Positions 41,095-41,414 of a DNA stretch of 41,414 bases are shown piece after piece. Within the stretch, counting starts at the first letter, position 1. Every line of letters starts with the position of its first letter. A program made the position numbers and the translations under genes. The stretch comes from an uncultured Burkholderiales bacterium (lineage in GTDB: Bacteria; Pseudomonadota; Gammaproteobacteria; Burkholderiales; Burkholderiaceae_C), in NCBI GenBank assembly GCA_937871935.1, contig CALMQI010000298.1:1-41414 (forward strand). Direction: 5' to 3'. A model generated the notes under the pieces. It made no database searches, was not told the origin of the DNA, and saw only the letters and a program-made list of their open reading frames with translations.

Positions 41095-41414
41095 CGCGTC
41101 ATCCTCGTCGACGTGCGCACCCCTCGGGTGCTGCTCGCGGCGCTCGCGGGGCCCTCGCCACAGGAGCCGTGGCTCGGCTTCCTGCGCGCCTTCGCGGAGG
41201 ACGCGCGCAGCACGCTCGCGCGCGTCGCCTTGCAGCTCACCTTCCTCGCGCACCAGGCCTTCGAGATGCTGCACGCCTCGCTGGTCACGCTGGTGCGACT
41301 CGCGATCACGCGGCGCCGGCTGCTGGAATGGGAGGCCTCGGCGGCGAGCGCGCGCCGCGGGCGTGCCGGCGGCGCGCTGGCCTTCCTGCTCGGCATGGCG
41401 GCCAGCCCGGCGGT
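41095..41414 (+). CDS. Cyclic beta-1,2-glucan synthase (NdvB)-like fragment
   Basis: The open frame to the right edge reads PRVLLAALAGPSPQEPWLGF, RVALQLTFLAHQAFEMLHAS, LVTLVRLAITRRRLLEWEAS. The FLAHQA...L...VRL..TRRRLLEW pattern matches the segment following the glycosyltransferase domain of NdvB/cyclic beta-glucan synthases, where a cytosolic loop precedes the GH94 phosphorylase part. The synthase makes a periplasmic glucan from UDP-glucose. Upstream the sequence does not continue into the expected glycosyltransferase-84 domain, so the fragment is truncated on the left at an abrupt join and on the right by the window edge. It does not fit the neighbouring kinase genes. Confidence 0.5.

Overview
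The window is a GC-rich, densely coded stretch that reads as chromosome of a betaproteobacterium of the order Burkholderiales (Comamonadaceae, Rubrivivax or Leptothrix relatives). The basis is the product mix: frc-type sugar ABC transporter with a ROK regulator, many LysR regulators, aryl-CoA catabolism, ohr/ohrR, and a multi-hairpin intergenic repeat of a kind I associate with Comamonadaceae. No rRNA, tRNA, CRISPR array, prophage or intact insertion sequence was seen. Both ends look unreliable. The first ~1.1 kb joins fragments of at least three unrelated genes (PIG-L deacetylase C-terminus, LysM-type protein, 5'-truncated SDR). The last ~0.6 kb joins a histidine-kinase C-terminus to a fragment resembling cyclic beta-glucan synthase. 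I treat both ends as probable assembly chimeras.

Layout. 1.1-6.7 kb: an acyl-CoA catabolic operon (SDR, AMP-forming acyl-CoA ligase, CoA-ligase alpha-type protein, thiolase) followed by a TetR regulator. 6.9-9.1 kb: secreted alpha/beta hydrolase, Ohr peroxidase and its MarR-family regulator OhrR, with a shared motif upstream of both ohr and ohrR. 9.2-12.7 kb: class II aldolase/adducin protein, a DsbA-like oxidoreductase, a secreted MBL-fold protein with a divergent metal site, and a divergent LysR gene. 12.8-19.4 kb: an aryl-CoA region. One arm has an Old-Yellow-Enzyme/pyridine-nucleotide flavoprotein overlapping a 139-residue unknown protein, which overlaps a 67-residue zinc-ribbon protein. 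The divergent arm has an EntE-like aryl-AMP/CoA ligase and a salicylyl-CoA 5-hydroxylase-like flavin monooxygenase, with a convergent NahR/NodD-type LysR gene.

19.5-21.4 kb: LysR, an F420-dependent-reductase-type NADP oxidoreductase and a 5'-truncated DoxX remnant. 21.5-25 kb: a TPR-GGDEF diguanylate cyclase and a HipBA toxin-antitoxin pair with palindromes in front. 25.4-27.2 kb: an AsmA-family protein and poorly coding sequence. 27.2-35.3 kb: a carbohydrate locus with PfkB kinase, divergent frcBCA transporter and ROK regulator, then L-idonate-dehydrogenase-like and mannonate-dehydratase-like enzymes and a DUF2721 protein. This locus would import a sugar, phosphorylate it, and oxidise or dehydrate related sugar acids. 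35.4-38.4 kb: metallophosphoesterase, divergent nucleotidyltransferase-like protein, a six-helix membrane protein with conserved acidic and histidine residues, and a small unknown protein. 38.6-40.8 kb: a GGDEF-EAL protein, a CheY-like receiver and a kinase fragment.

The best candidates for new biology are the three-gene flavoenzyme operon at 12796-15382, whose iron-sulfur motif has a serine at one expected cysteine position, and the membrane protein at 37218-38003. Identifications come from recognising motifs by eye; no searches were run.
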